Shown here piece by piece: positions 38,151 through 48,671 of a DNA stretch of 64,000 bases. Each line of letters starts with the position of its first letter. Position 1 is the first letter of the stretch. The stretch covers positions 34,771,331-34,835,330 of the forward strand of contig OY804583.1 of assembly GCA_963680875.1 (NCBI GenBank). Reading direction: 5' to 3'. This stretch comes from Bathymodiolus brooksi. Taxonomy: Eukaryota; Mollusca; Bivalvia; Mytilida; Modiolidae. Below the pieces are notes generated by a model. That model searched no databases. It was given only the letters and a program-made list of their open reading frames with translations, and had not been told where the DNA came from. A program made the position numbers and the translations under genes.

Positions 38151-38983
38151 ATAACACTACACGAAGAAGGAATATATTATGTGTATAATTGTGTCCCAAA
38201 TAATTTTAAAGAGTGTGATTTAGATTTGAAGATTGCCTAAATATAGATAGACCTAGATAATATTCATTCAAAATTTGGTATGTGGAGACAGGGACTTTAT
38301 TATTCTATTTTGTTCACTTGGAGGTAGTATTTCCCAAAATTCAGGTATACTTTAAAATGTTAGAATGAAGTTCATCAGTATTGCAGTGTGAGTAACCAAA
38401 CATCATGTACGCCTTTTATGAACATGTATAGGCTACACCAAGGTACATGCCGATATGGCTTGTAAACAGCCGTTTTATTTCTTAATATGGTCATAATAAA
38501 ACTCTTTTCTTGCTACTTAAAGATAATACTTTTATTTTACATATACTCGTCAACTAAATTTATACTTCTAAGAGGTAATATCACCCTCGCTGTACTAGCT
38601 AAGCTTCAATGTTTGCATCATCCAAGTTTTATAATTCAGTGCCGTCATTAGGTTAACGTTAAGATACAAGCGTCTGAGTGATTCAAACGCACAATTAACC
38701 ACTTATGGAACAGTAGCGTCACCAAACGGCAGAAGCGGTAAATGATCCCTATTGCGCGACGTCAGAACGATTTAATTTATTTGGCGCCGAGACGTCTGAT
38801 GACGTGGTATAATTCGGCAACGTTGCAAACGTTATAATTTTGAATCTGGCAATGAAAGGGTTAAAGCTTAAGGTTTTTGTCTCCGCATTTGTTATTCTTT
38901 TACCGATATATACCGAGGGGGAAATGATAAGAAATCCTCGGATTTTATCATAGACTTTCATTATAAAAATATGCGATCAATGA

Positions 38984-39148
38984 ATAAAGTTGTGAGCTCG
39001 AATCCCGCTCATGGCGAGGTGTACTCGATACAACATTATGTGATAAGGTTTGTCAGTGACTTGCGACAGGTCGGTGGTTATCTCCAGGTACTCCGGTTTC
39101 CTCCATCAATAAAACTGACTGCCATTATATAACTGATATTATGTTTAT
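38984..39148 (+). repeat. 5'-truncated SINE (family B)
   Basis: The copy starts near the B-box (GTTGTGAGCTCGAATCCCGC) and continues with GGCGAGGTGTACTCGATACA, the GACTTGCGACAGGTCGGTGG block and TATATAACTGATATT, where it ends without the GTTAAACAC terminus. Confidence 0.75.
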
Positions 39149-39281
39149 TGAGGATTTGTCAAGACGACCTTAGTGACATCACATAACGACTGATGATATG
39201 TTTGTGTCATGCGTGTGGCTTCATAACAGGTATCATCACGTGTAAAGATCAAAGACCAAAATTACAAAATATATAACGTAC

Positions 39282-39408
39282 CTGCACAATTATAAGCCGT
39301 GTTAACATCTAGTACATCATAGAACATTAACCCATCAGCTATGTTGGCAAGAAATTCTAATCTCCAGTCCTTAAATCTCATGGTTTGTCCCCCGGTAGAT
39401 GAAAATGC
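39282..39408 (-). CDS. Astacin-like protease exon 9: end of the catalytic domain
   Basis: This 127-bp exon has an acceptor ending TTTTAAAAG and donor GTACGT, enters in phase 0 and carries one base over. It encodes AFSSTGGQTMRFKDWRLEFL, A-N-I-A-D-G-L-M-F-Y-D-V-L-D-V, then NTAYNCA. In astacins the segment after the Met-turn runs AFSxxGxxT...DxxxIN.xYxC; the match at both ends fixes the register. The final cysteine is the partner of the first catalytic-domain cysteine in exon 6. The stretch between TM and GLMFYD is shorter and less hydrophilic than usual and lacks an obvious GQxxxLS motif, so this subdomain is divergent. Confidence 0.85.
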
Positions 39409-40036
39409 CTTTTAAAATGAATAATAAATATTTAATATAGAAGGGTAAAATCATCATTAAAGTATATTACTATGGTGAAACCTGTCTTCACCGAACATAC
39501 TTGCGGACAACTTTTGTGTTAGTAAAAGACAGGTGTTTGGTTTATACAGGTAAAATTTAAAATGCTATCCTACATTGGGACTTTATCTAAAATTCGGTTT
39601 AAACAGGATTCCAGTTTATACAGGGTTCGGTTCAGACAGGTTTCACTATATTAGCATAGGAAAGATAACTTGTTATTATACCCCAGTATAAGTTTTCATA
39701 TTAGGGACCGTTCAATATTTATCAGATTACTGGGCCATTGCATTGGTATACTTGGCACATACTTTTTTTCTTGTATACGCCCACAGAGCAAGTAGATTTT
39801 TTTTTTAATTCCTCAGGAACTGGGCACAGACATTTTTTCACACACATTTTGTTTAAAAAAAATTAAATAAACAAAATTATTCTGATATCATTTTATTCTA
39901 AGTTGCATACTCTGACTGGGCAATTAGTTTTTTTTTTTTTTTGTTCAACAGTTGACTGGGACTTGATTTTATTCTATCAATTCAATTGACGGGCAAATGG
40001 ATATTTTGAAGAAGGTAAAAGATGAGGACATTGTAA
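39409..40036. other. Intron sequence between astacin exons 8 and 9
   Basis: No exon is seen. Poly-T tracts occur at about 39,800 and 39,930. Short motifs such as GGTTTATACAGG, GTTTAAACAGGATT and GGTTCAGACAGGTTTC near 39,540-39,650 are variants of one another. Confidence 0.5.
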
Positions 40037-40238
40037 GGACCGCCGTGGTCGTGATCTCATTGTAGTTGGATTTACAACTACCTGTGCAATCGATACAACA
40101 TTATGTGATAAAGTTTATCAGTGACTTGCGACAGGTCGGTGGTTTTCCCCGAGTACTCCAGTTTCCTCCACCAGTTAAACTGACCGCCACGATATAACTG
40201 AAATATTGTTGAAAGTGGCGTTAAACACACATAAACCA
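40037..40238 (+). repeat. SINE (family B) with an internal deletion
   Basis: The head CCGCCGTGGTCGTGATC and GTAGTTGGATTTACAACTAC is followed directly by ATCGATACAACATTATGTGA, so the B-box segment is missing. The body and the GTGGCGTTAAACACA end are intact. Confidence 0.8.
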
Positions 40239-40508
40239 ACCAAACTATTTATTAACATTGTAGTTACATTTTTTGTATATTTTATTCAGTATCGTTTCCG
40301 CATTATTGTCCTCTTTTTATAACATTTCCATATTTCGGCAAAAATTTACATAAACGTAGTATATACAGTTTTTTTATCTCAGCTGCCGACACAAAAGCTA
40401 TTCAAACAAGGCTACGCTGCTCATTGGTTGAACAAATTTTATGGTCGTCATCACAATCCGCTTGACCGTTACGAAATACATCTATATATCAAATGACAAT
40501 GGATCTTT

Positions 40509-40701
40509 TACTATCCTCATGAGTGGGATTCGAACTCACAACTTAAGTAGTGATAGACATAGGTAATTATAAAATCCAACCATCATTCGATCACGCAACA
40601 AATACCAATTTTATAATCTTTGGTTTGACCCGACCGAGGCTCGAACCCACGATCTACCGCACTCGAGGTGAGCACGCTAACCATTACGCCACCGATGCGG
40701 T
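40509..40701 (-). repeat. Two adjacent SINE heads (family B, then family A), minus strand
   Basis: GAGTGGGATTCGAACTCACA at 40,522 is the family B B-box region in reverse. From about 40,585, AACAAATACCAATTTTATAA and GGCTCGAACCCACGATCTAC then CACGCTAACCATTACGCCAC form the tRNA-like head of family A in reverse, with B-box GGGTTCGAGCC and an A-box-like GGCGTAATGG. Only the 5' halves are present. Confidence 0.7.
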
Positions 40702-40753
40702 TTCAGTGATTTTAGGCAATAGGTTATGTTGAACCTTAATCAAATTAACTAAC

Positions 40754-40945
40754 CCGTAGACTATATTGAAGATCTGATGACCCATCATAGGCATGCTTAT
40801 CCGTTGTTGAATACTTTTTAAAGGTAGAATATCGGTTCTCCGCCATATTTTTGTACATTATTTCTATGTACTTGTCACGGTCTGTTCTACTTTGTTCATG
40901 GTGTGCACCCAAGGCGTGGAGCATTTCATGAACTGCTGTCGATAC
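40754..40945 (-). CDS. Astacin-like protease exon 8: zinc-binding active site
   Basis: This 192-bp exon is 64 codons, phase 0 at both ends, with an acceptor ending ATTAAAG and donor GTTAGT. It encodes VSTAVHEMLHALGAHHEQSR then TDRDKYIEIMYKNM. The motif HEMLHALGAHH supplies the three zinc-ligand histidines and the catalytic glutamate of HExxHxxGxxH, and the following E-Q-S-R-T-D-R-D is diagnostic of astacins. The exon ends H-A-Y-D-G-S-S-D-L-Q-Y-S-L-R, where astacins have the Met-turn SxMHY. Here it is S-D-L-Q-Y: the tyrosine that acts as a fifth zinc ligand is kept but Met is Leu and His is Gln. The usual aromatic before the third histidine (GFxHE/GFWHE) is Ala. Confidence 0.95.
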
Positions 40946-41075
40946 CTTTAATAAATTCAAATAAATAAATGTTATCAAACTTCTTGCATTTATAATTGAA
41001 TACATGTAAAAGTTCGTTCATGGTAGTAATGCATGTAGAACAAAGCATGACACAATCACACCGTGTCGACAATTA

Positions 41076-41242
41076 GGAGATAACTGTATTGTATTTGAAA
41101 ATTTCACGGCATCAATTGGAGATTTGATGGTTGCAAATTAAGCTTACTGGTGACGCGTTAGCGGAGCCAGTAAACGGATATTTGCGACCATGAAATCGAC
41201 AATTGATGCCGTGAAACATTCATATATAATACAGTTATCTCC
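41076..41242. mobile_element. Hairpin MITE, about 167 bp
   Basis: GGAGATAACTGTATTGTAT and TTTCACGGCATCAATTG at the left are mirrored by CAATTGATGCCGTGAAA and ATACAGTTATCTCC at the right. The arms are about 45 bp with a CG-containing centre (GTGACGCGTTAGCGGAGCC). No coding capacity. It lies in the intron between astacin exons 7 and 8. Confidence 0.7.
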
Positions 41243-41914
41243 ATTCTAATGCAATACTGAACATAAAAATGTATTCTTGAATATCCCCGAGTCTAAAAAT
41301 CACACAAATTAAAATTCCGCGAAATATTGTTGACGACTTTGACATATAAACAACATGACGTCATATGAAGACTTCCAGTTTAAAATGTAAAGATCATACG
41401 TTATTTGGCTTCGTGTACGCTTCAACTTTGATAAAATTTAACTAAAATAAGTTTTCAAGGTAGGCATTTTATTATTTGTGTGTTGTAAATATGACATGTA
41501 TGATTTCACGTTTTCAAGATGTCGGATCCTTCCAGCTGAATCTCTAATTCTAAGAAAAAAGCTCATGCTATTTCAACAGTGGAATTGATACCGTGAAAAT
41601 TAGAGCATTGTCCAATCACAAACCAGGAATATTAAACAACTACATTTTAGAATGCCAAGCTGAACTAGTAAATTGAATATTAAAAGCAAGCGTGGATACA
41701 ATAGTTCGCTTGAAACAGTAAATTGCTGGACACAGTAATATGATGGAAACAGTCATTTGGTGAGCCCATTGCATTTTGGAAATTTGTCTTACTATTTCAA
41801 GTGTTAAATATGCCGTCCAAATATGTGATTTTTTAAATTTAGATCCCTTTTAGACCAATTTTCAAAATAAAATAGCCAAAACAATTTAATGGTCCACCAA
41901 TAGCCTATAAAGAT
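41243..41914. other. Intron sequence left of the 37-bp array
   Basis: No exon was recognised. At about 41,778-41,905 the sequence CCCATTGCATTTTGGAAATT and the following bases up to CCACCAATAGCC resemble 45,008-45,150 on the other side of the array in the same orientation. Confidence 0.45.
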
Positions 41915-44703
41915 GATAAGAGTGATAACCAACAGACATACATCTAGGTGTGGTAAGAGTGATGACTTACAGACATACATCTAGGTGTGGTAAGAGTGAT
42001 AACTTACAGACATACATCTAGGTGTGGTAAGAGTGATAACTTACAGACATACATCTAGGTGTGGTAAGAGTGATAACTTACAGACATACATCCTGGTGTG
42101 GTAAGAGTGATAACTCACAGACATACATCCTGGTGTGGTAAGAGTGATAACTCACAGACATACATCCTGGCGTGGTAAGAGTGAGAACATACAGACATAC
42201 ATCCAGGTGTGGTAAGAGTGAGAACTCACAGACATACATCCATGTGTGGTAAGAGTGAGAACTCACACACATACATCCTGGTGTGGTAAGAGTGATAACT
42301 CACAGACATACATCCTGGTGTGGTAAGAGTGATAACTCACAGACACACATCCAGGTGTGGTAAGAGTGATAACTCACAGACATACATCAAGGTGTGGTAA
42401 GAGTGATAACTCACAGACATACATCCTGGTGTGGTAAGAGTGAGAACTTACAGACATACATCCTGGTGTAGTAAGAGTGAGAACTTACAGACATACATCC
42501 TGGTGTGGTAAGAGTGATAACTCACAGACATACATCCTGGTGTGGTAAGAGTGATAACTTACAGAGATACATCCTGGTGTGGTAAGAGTGATAACTTACA
42601 GATATACATCAAGGTGTGGTAAGAGTGAGAACTCACAAACATACATCTTGGTGTAGTAAGAGTGAGAACTTACAGACATAAATCCTGGTGTGGTAAGAGT
42701 GAGAACTCACAGACATACATCCTGGTGTGGTAAGAGTGAGAAATCACAGACATACATCCTGGTTTGATAAGAGTGATAACTCACAGACATACATCCAGTT
42801 GTGGTAAGAGTGAAAACTCACAGACATACATCCAGATGTGGTAAGAGTGAGAACTTAAAGACATACATCCAGGTGTGATGAGAATAAGAACTTACAGACA
42901 TACATCCAGGCGTGGTCAGAATAAGAAATTACAGACATACATCCAGGTGTGGTAAGAGTGATAACTTACAGAGATACATCCTGGTGTGGTAAGAGTGATA
43001 ACTTACAGATATACATCAAGGTGTGGTAAGAGTGAGAACTCACAGACATACATCTTGGTGTAGTAAGAGTGAGAACTTACAGACATACATCCTGGTGTGG
43101 TAAGAGTGAGAACTCACAGACATACATCCTGGTGTGATAAGAGTGATAACTCACAGACATACATCCAGGTGTGGTAAGAGTGAAAACTCACAGACATACA
43201 TCCAGATGTGGTAAGAGTGAGAACTTAAAGACATACATCCAGGTGTGATGAGAATAAGAACATACAGACATACATTCAGGCGTGGTTAGAATAAGAACTT
43301 ACAGACATACATCCAGGTGTGGTTAGAATAAGAACTTACAGACATACATCCAGGTGTGATTAGAATAAGAACTTTCCGACATACATCCAGGTGTGGTAAG
43401 AGTGATAACTTACAGACATACATCCTGGTGTGGTTAGAATAAGAACTTACAGACATACATCCAGGTGTGGTTAGAATAAGAACTTACAGACATACATCCA
43501 GGTGTGATTAGAATATGAACTTACCGACATACATCCAGGTATGGTAAGAGTAAGAACTTACAGACATACATCCAGGGGTGGTTAGAATAAGAACTTACAG
43601 ACATACATCCAGGTGTGATTAGAATAAGAACTTACACACATACATCCAGATATGGTAAGAGTAAGAACTTACCGATATACATCCAGGTGTAATTAGAATA
43701 AGAACTTACAGACATACATCCAGGTGTGGTAAGAGTAAGAACTTACCGACATACATCCTGGTGTGGTTAGAATAAGAACTTACCGACATACATCCAGGTG
43801 TGATTAGAATAAGAACTTACCGACATACATCCAGGTATGGTAAGAGTAAGAACTTACCGACATGCATCCAGGTGTGGTTAGAATTAGAACTTACAGACAT
43901 ACATCCAGGTGTGATTAGAATAAGAACTTAGAGACACATACATCCAGGTATGGTAAGAGTAAGAACTTACCGACATACATCCAGGTGTGGTTAGAATAAT
44001 TACTTACAGACATACATCCAGGTGTGGTAAGAATAAGAACTTACAGACATACATCCAGGTGTGATTAGAATAAGAACTTACCGACATACATCCAGGTGTG
44101 ATTAGAATAAGAACTTACCGACATACATCCAGGTGTGATTAGTATAAGAACTTACAGACATACATCCAGGTGTGATTAGAATAAGAACTTACCGACATAC
44201 ATCCAGGTGTGGTAAGAGTGATAACTTATAGACATACATCCTGGTGTGGTAAGAGTAAGAACTCACAGACATACATCGTGGTGTGGTAAGAGTGAGAACT
44301 CACAGAAATACATCCAGGTGTGGTAAGAGTGATTACTTACCGACATACATCCAGGTGTGGTAAGAGTAAGAACTTACAGACATACATCCAGGTGTGGTAA
44401 GAGTAAGAACTTACAGACATACATCCAGGTGTGGTTAGAATAAGAACTTACAGACATACATCCAGGTGTGATTAGAATAAGAACTTACCGACATACATCC
44501 AGGTGTGGTAAGAGTGATAACTTACAGACATACATCCTGGTGTGGTAAGAGTAAGAACTCACAGACATACATCGTGTTGTGGTAAGAGTGAGAACTCACA
44601 GACATACATCCAGGTGTGGTAAGAGTGATAACTTACAGATATACATCCAGGTGTGGTAAGAGTAAGAACTTACCGACATACATCCAGGTGTGGTAAGAGT
44701 CAG
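41915..44703. repeat. 37-bp minisatellite, about 75 units, derived from an exon-intron junction
   Basis: On the minus strand each unit reads CTCTTACCACACCTGG, ATGTATGTC and (G/T)GTAAGTTATCA or close variants. The rightmost copy is not free repeat but the 3' end of astacin exon 7 (44,674-44,770): ACTCTTACCACACCTGGATG codes for T-L-T-T-P-G-C and is followed by the exon's donor GTAAGT. The unit therefore consists of about 26 nt of coding exon plus about 11 nt of intron including the donor. Two main subtypes alternate: GTAAGAGTGATAAC and TTAGAATAAGAAC on the plus strand. A block near 42,560-42,900 recurs near 42,970-43,260. Confidence 0.97.
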
Positions 44704-44770
44704 AGGTTGGTACTTGTAATTATATTTATACAGAAGGTGAGCAACATTTCCTACATAAGAACTGCAACCA
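44674..44770 (-). CDS. Astacin-like protease exon 7: central catalytic domain
   Basis: This 97-bp exon has acceptor TTTTTTTTCAG and donor GTAAGT, enters in phase 2 and ends in phase 0. It encodes SGCSSYVGNVAHLLYKYNYK then YQPLTLTTPGCMS. Astacins have GCxSxVGxxxxxQxxxLxxGC here; the two cysteines form the short disulfide of the family. The last 8 codons and the donor are the template of the 37-bp array, so this exon faces about 75 copies of its own 5' splice site downstream. Reading through the donor stays open for only about 20 further residues before a stop. Confidence 0.92.
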
Positions 44771-45507
44771 CTGAAAAAAAATGTCATCATTATAATTATA
44801 TAAAATCTTATACTTATTTAAAACAAAATGAAGACGAGACAGAGCTGTTTCTTATATATAATAAAATAAAGGGCAACCTAGAGTGAAGCATGATGTATCA
44901 GTAATATGTATACAAGGGAAAGTTGAGCAAGTATATATTAAAGGCATGTGAGGACATGGTGTAAACAATACACACAATAATGTGTTGAATACAGTAATAC
45001 TCTAGACCCATTGCACTTTGGACATTTGTCTTCTTTATCTACTTAAGGTGTTACATGTGCCTTACATATGGGACATTACTAATTTTGGGTCTTTTCAGAT
45101 TCCTTTTCGAATTAAATAACAAACAATATTTAAAGCCCACCAATAACCCATCAAATGATCATTTAGCAAACAACTGCATTAAAATTCTATGTAAAATTTC
45201 TAATTTCAATTTTTTGAATTTTGATTTTATTATTCCCTTGCGCCTGAGTTTATCTCCGAAACCAGAAGGAATAGAGGAAATTTATGTACATAATACCAAA
45301 AACTCTTGGTCTTGTCAATTCAATATTTTTTTTCTTGACAACATCAATCTCCGCCCTTATTAACATCTCAGTGCTATCTTTTTACCTACACGATTTATTT
45401 GTTTCATAACTTGTTCTCATCGTGAATATAACTTAAATATGGTTCAATTGATTGCTAAATAATCAATAAATCTAAAAAGAACATCACATTTATATATATA
45501 CATGTAC
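44771..45507. other. Intron between astacin exons 6 and 7
   Basis: No exon is seen. A 102-codon plus-strand frame at 45,055-45,363 has no recognisable domain or start context and is treated as chance. The 45,008-45,150 segment resembles 41,778-41,905. Confidence 0.5.
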
Positions 45508-45649
45508 CTGGTGCTGACGATTTTCACGTAGGAGTCATGTCCAAGATTAGCCTCTGTATTTCTCACGTCATTTCGATCAACCCAGCGAACACACGTAAGA
45601 TCATCAAACTGCTTTATAGCTTGATAAATTATACCTGCCTCCTCGACAG
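45508..45649 (-). CDS. Astacin-like protease exon 6: N-terminal catalytic subdomain
   Basis: This 142-bp exon has acceptor ATTTACAG and donor GTACAT, entering in phase 1 and leaving in phase 2. It encodes, after the split T, VEEAGIIYQAIKQFDDLTCV then RWVDRNDVRNTEAN and LGHDSYVKIVST. The pattern IxxAixxfxxxTCirfvxR...dyvxi is that of the astacin N-terminal subdomain; the cysteine of T-C-V-R-W is the first of the four conserved ones. Frame and spacing fit exons 5 and 7 exactly. Confidence 0.93.
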
Positions 45650-46073
45650 CTGTAAATTATTCATGGACATGATATCAATTCATTAGATTTAATGTTGATT
45701 TATTTTAGATACATATAAAATATCGGCAGTTTTGAAGGTCGAAACAGACATTATCACAAGAATCGCATCGAGCCCGATAGGATTAGTCGTGATATTAGTA
45801 AAACTTTATGTCGAGACCGCCTAAGCAGACGTTATTGTTATATATTACATATGGTGTGGTTTTCGTACAATTTCATTGGCTAAATCAGTCACGTGATATA
45901 CAGAATATTTAATGCATTTTGTCCACTGTGAAGAAACCAGACGTCTTGTTTCTATTTTTTAAAAATATTGACGCTATGTTTCTATTTTTAAGTATATTGA
46001 CGCTATGTTACTAAATTTAGATCCGGATATTGTCCGTTCCGGATCGCGTTTACACTCCACCTGTAGTAAACAA

Positions 46074-46519
46074 CCATTCTCTATCCAGAGTTGTCGTTCC
46101 TGCTACGCTAGACTCTATCTCTGTCAACGCCCATTTTACAAGATTTTTGTAAAATTTAGAAACAGTAAAAAAATGTACTTAAAATTGTTTTAATTATTGT
46201 AAATATCATTAAAGATGAAAAAAAATCACTCATTTCAAATCAATTCTCTCTTAAAAATGATTTGTGATCGTTTTTTACTTTTTAATTTTTACCTCCGCAA
46301 AATAGTTCTCCAAGAAGTGTGGGGGGGGGGGGGGGGTGATTTTTAAGAGAGAATTGATTTGAAATGAGTGATTTATTTTCATCTCTATTGATATTTACAA
46401 TAATTAAAACAATTTTAAGTACATTTACTGTTTCTAACTTTTACAAGAATCTTGTAAAATGGGCGTTGACAGAGATAGAGTCTAGCGTAGCAGGAACGAC
46501 AACTCTGGATAGAGAATGG
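46074..46519. mobile_element. Foldback element with about 180-bp arms and a G16 run in the loop
   Basis: The left arm (46,074-46,259) and right arm (46,341-46,519) are near-perfect inverted copies. For example CTGCTACGCTAGACTCTATC on the left is matched by GATAGAGTCTAGCGTAGCAG on the right, and CATTTCAAATCAATTCTCTC by GAGAGAATTGATTTGAAATG. The roughly 80-bp spacer contains 16 consecutive G (46,321-46,336). No coding capacity. A TTTCTATTTTT...TTGACGCTATGTT duplication lies just left of it. Confidence 0.88.
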
Positions 46520-46778
46520 TAAACAACATGGCAGAAGCGCCAGTTCATCAGCAGACGAAAAGAAAAATTTTTAATTTATCAGTATTCAAAAATTTCATAA
46601 AATTTCAAAATTTTCAAAAATTTTTAAAAAAATCAAAATTTCAAAAATTTCTAAAAAATTCAAAATTTTTATAAGATTTCAAAATTTTACAATTTTTTCA
46701 AAAATTTCAGTTTTCATAAAATTTCAAAATTTTAATATTTAAATAATAATATTGAAAAACATGTAATATAAAAATTAA

Positions 46779-46939
46779 GGACTTTTTACTCTGTCAATAT
46801 GTTATATATGGACCTGTTAGGATTATATTGACCGAGGACGAATATGGAACTGTTAGGATTATATTGACCTCGGATTTCGTCCTCGGTCAATATAATCCTA
46901 ACAGGTCCATATATAACATATTGACCTCGTGAAAAGTCC
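46779..46939. mobile_element. Hairpin MITE, about 161 bp
   Basis: GGACTTTTTACTCTGTCAAT and ATGTTATATATGGACCTGTT on the left are mirrored by AACAGGTCCATATATAACAT and ATTGACCTCGTGAAAAGTCC on the right. The GGATTATATTGACC segment occurs twice in the left half. The centre carries GACCGAGGACGAA and its complement. Confidence 0.8.
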
Positions 46940-47969
46940 ATAATTGATAAATATTGTTATTACACGTAATGATGTGATGTGACACTGACCGATATATTCC
47001 AGTATCAGAGTTACTAAGTTGATAATGACAATATATCTAATTGAATTCAAACGGAGAAGTGTTCAATTTACCTATCGAAATGTACTAGTATATGATATTG
47101 TAACATGAATGCATTCTTTTCTTTTGATCTTTTTATGGTTTATATACTAGAAAGTAGGCAAGATCTCAGAATTATGAAATAATACAAGCAGGTACGAGAT
47201 ATTGCACACTTTAACTCAGGGATGTAGCTTTGATACTCTCGAGAGCCGTGCAGTAATCAACGATCTACATGTGATATTGCATGACTTTGTGCTACAAATC
47301 ATTTATACGACGGCTTTCCGAGTTAAACTGTTTAACAATCTCACGCTTCGCGGTCGACAGTTTAATTTGAAAACCACGGTATAAATATTACTTGTCACAT
47401 TAATGCATAAAAAATACACGTACTATGTCTCTAAATATAATTTATTTGTATGAGTCTTTCAAAATTAGGGTTGATCATTTTTTACACCAATGCTTCTCAT
47501 CCTGTTATATGTGAGAGTTGGCATTTTACTCGCAAGGGGAAAATATTTGTATGGTTACATATTTTTACTAAGAAAAGCTATAAAACCAGTTTAACCACGC
47601 ACTATTTATTGAAGTGTCTGCACTAAGCCAGAATAGTAATCGTTCATGTGCATGCATACAAGGGGGTATCAATTTTGCACGTTGTTTTAATGATTTTCCA
47701 ATTGCATTTTGGATTTTGTGATGATCTTTATTTCTCATTTTATTACTTATATGTAAACTCTATATTCGTTCCTTTCAATTTTAATTATAACAATTGTTAT
47801 GCATATGTAATAAATTTGATGTATTATTTTACTAATGTAAAATATTTTTGTTCACAAAGATAAAGGTAGGTTTGCATTATCAGTGCAAATAGGTTGCCGA
47901 AAATAGAAAACGTTGTTTACAAGTTTTTACTATGGACAGCAAGACAGATGTCAAACCTGAACAAACCAC
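46940..47969. other. AT-rich intron sequence
   Basis: No exon, RNA gene or recognised repeat. Short open frames on both strands (60-71 codons) have no supporting features. Confidence 0.45.
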
Positions 47970-48335
47970 ATAGGTGGTGTAATGGTTAGCTTTCTCGCCT
48001 CGAGTGCAGTAGATCGTGGTTTCAAGCCCCGATCGCATCAAACCAAAGACTATAAAATTGGTATTTGTTGCTTCTCCCCTAAGCACGCGGCATTAAGCAG
48101 TAAGAGCAAAGATTGGTTGGTTCGGAATCAGGATAATGTGTCCGAGTGGAGCGACATATCTAACCTCGGACTGTTATTTCAGTGAGCTAGCACTATAAAA
48201 ATCCAACTATGCGTGTTGATCTAGTACAAAGTGGACCTCAGCATCATCGCATTGAAAATTAACTTGTTCTCGTCATGATATAGCTGAAATATTGCTGAGT
48301 TGGCGTTAAGCAAGAATCACTCATTCAATCATACC
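47970..48335 (+). repeat. Full-length tRNA-derived SINE (family A)
   Basis: The head AGGTGGTGTAATGGTTAGC contains an A-box-like TGGTGTAATGG, and GTGGTTTCAAGCCCCGATC is B-box-like. The body has ACCAAAGACTATAAAATTGG, TATTTGTTGCTTCTCCCCTA and GTTGGTTCGGAATCAGGATA. The 3' end is TCATGATATAGCTGAAATAT, GCGTTAAGCAAGAATC and a short (ACTC)/(AATC)-type tail. It is the reference copy for the fragments at 23,454, 40,585 and 50,590. The short frames across it are not genes. Confidence 0.85.
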
Positions 48336-48599
48336 TGAATGTTCTAGATGTTTCTGCATACCTATATAAGGATGAACAAATTACTGTGGGTTTCCTCAGA
48401 TCTCCCATGGCGGAACATATCAGTAACGGGGAGGAAGAGAGATATCTTATTTTAATTAGATTGTATGTTTATGTTCTTTGTTGATAACATTTACTACTAA
48501 TTCCTTGATAGTAGTAATGGCCAGAAAAACAGAAATTATTTATTTACGAAACATCTTCTTGAAATGGTATGGACTAAATGCGTATAATTTTGCAGCATA

Positions 48600-48620
48600 A
48601 ATTGATTGGTTGATTGATTG

Positions 48621-48671
<51 letters not shown>

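Larger units (their letters stand above)
36307..38753. mobile_element. Region bounded by diverged inverted repeats of about 115-135 bp
   Basis: ATAGGGATCATTCACCAAAT then GTTCCATAAGTGGTTA at 36,307-36,440 is repeated in inverse orientation at 38,640-38,753 (TAACCACTTATGGAACAG, AATGATCCCTATTG). Both arms also share GACGCTTG and GTTAACGTT. The 2.4 kb between contain a SINE and other repeats but no transposase frame. It may be one old element with long ends or two separate copies of a short element in opposite orientation. Confidence 0.4.

Noticed and set aside
45055..45363. 102-codon plus-strand frame
   Set aside because: Composition looks like translated AT-rich intron, no family recognised, and it begins in a segment that is repeated at 41,778.
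47970..48060. Functional tRNA gene
   Set aside because: A-box-like and B-box-like motifs are present but no cloverleaf stem pairing was found, and the same head continues into a SINE body seen in several copies.
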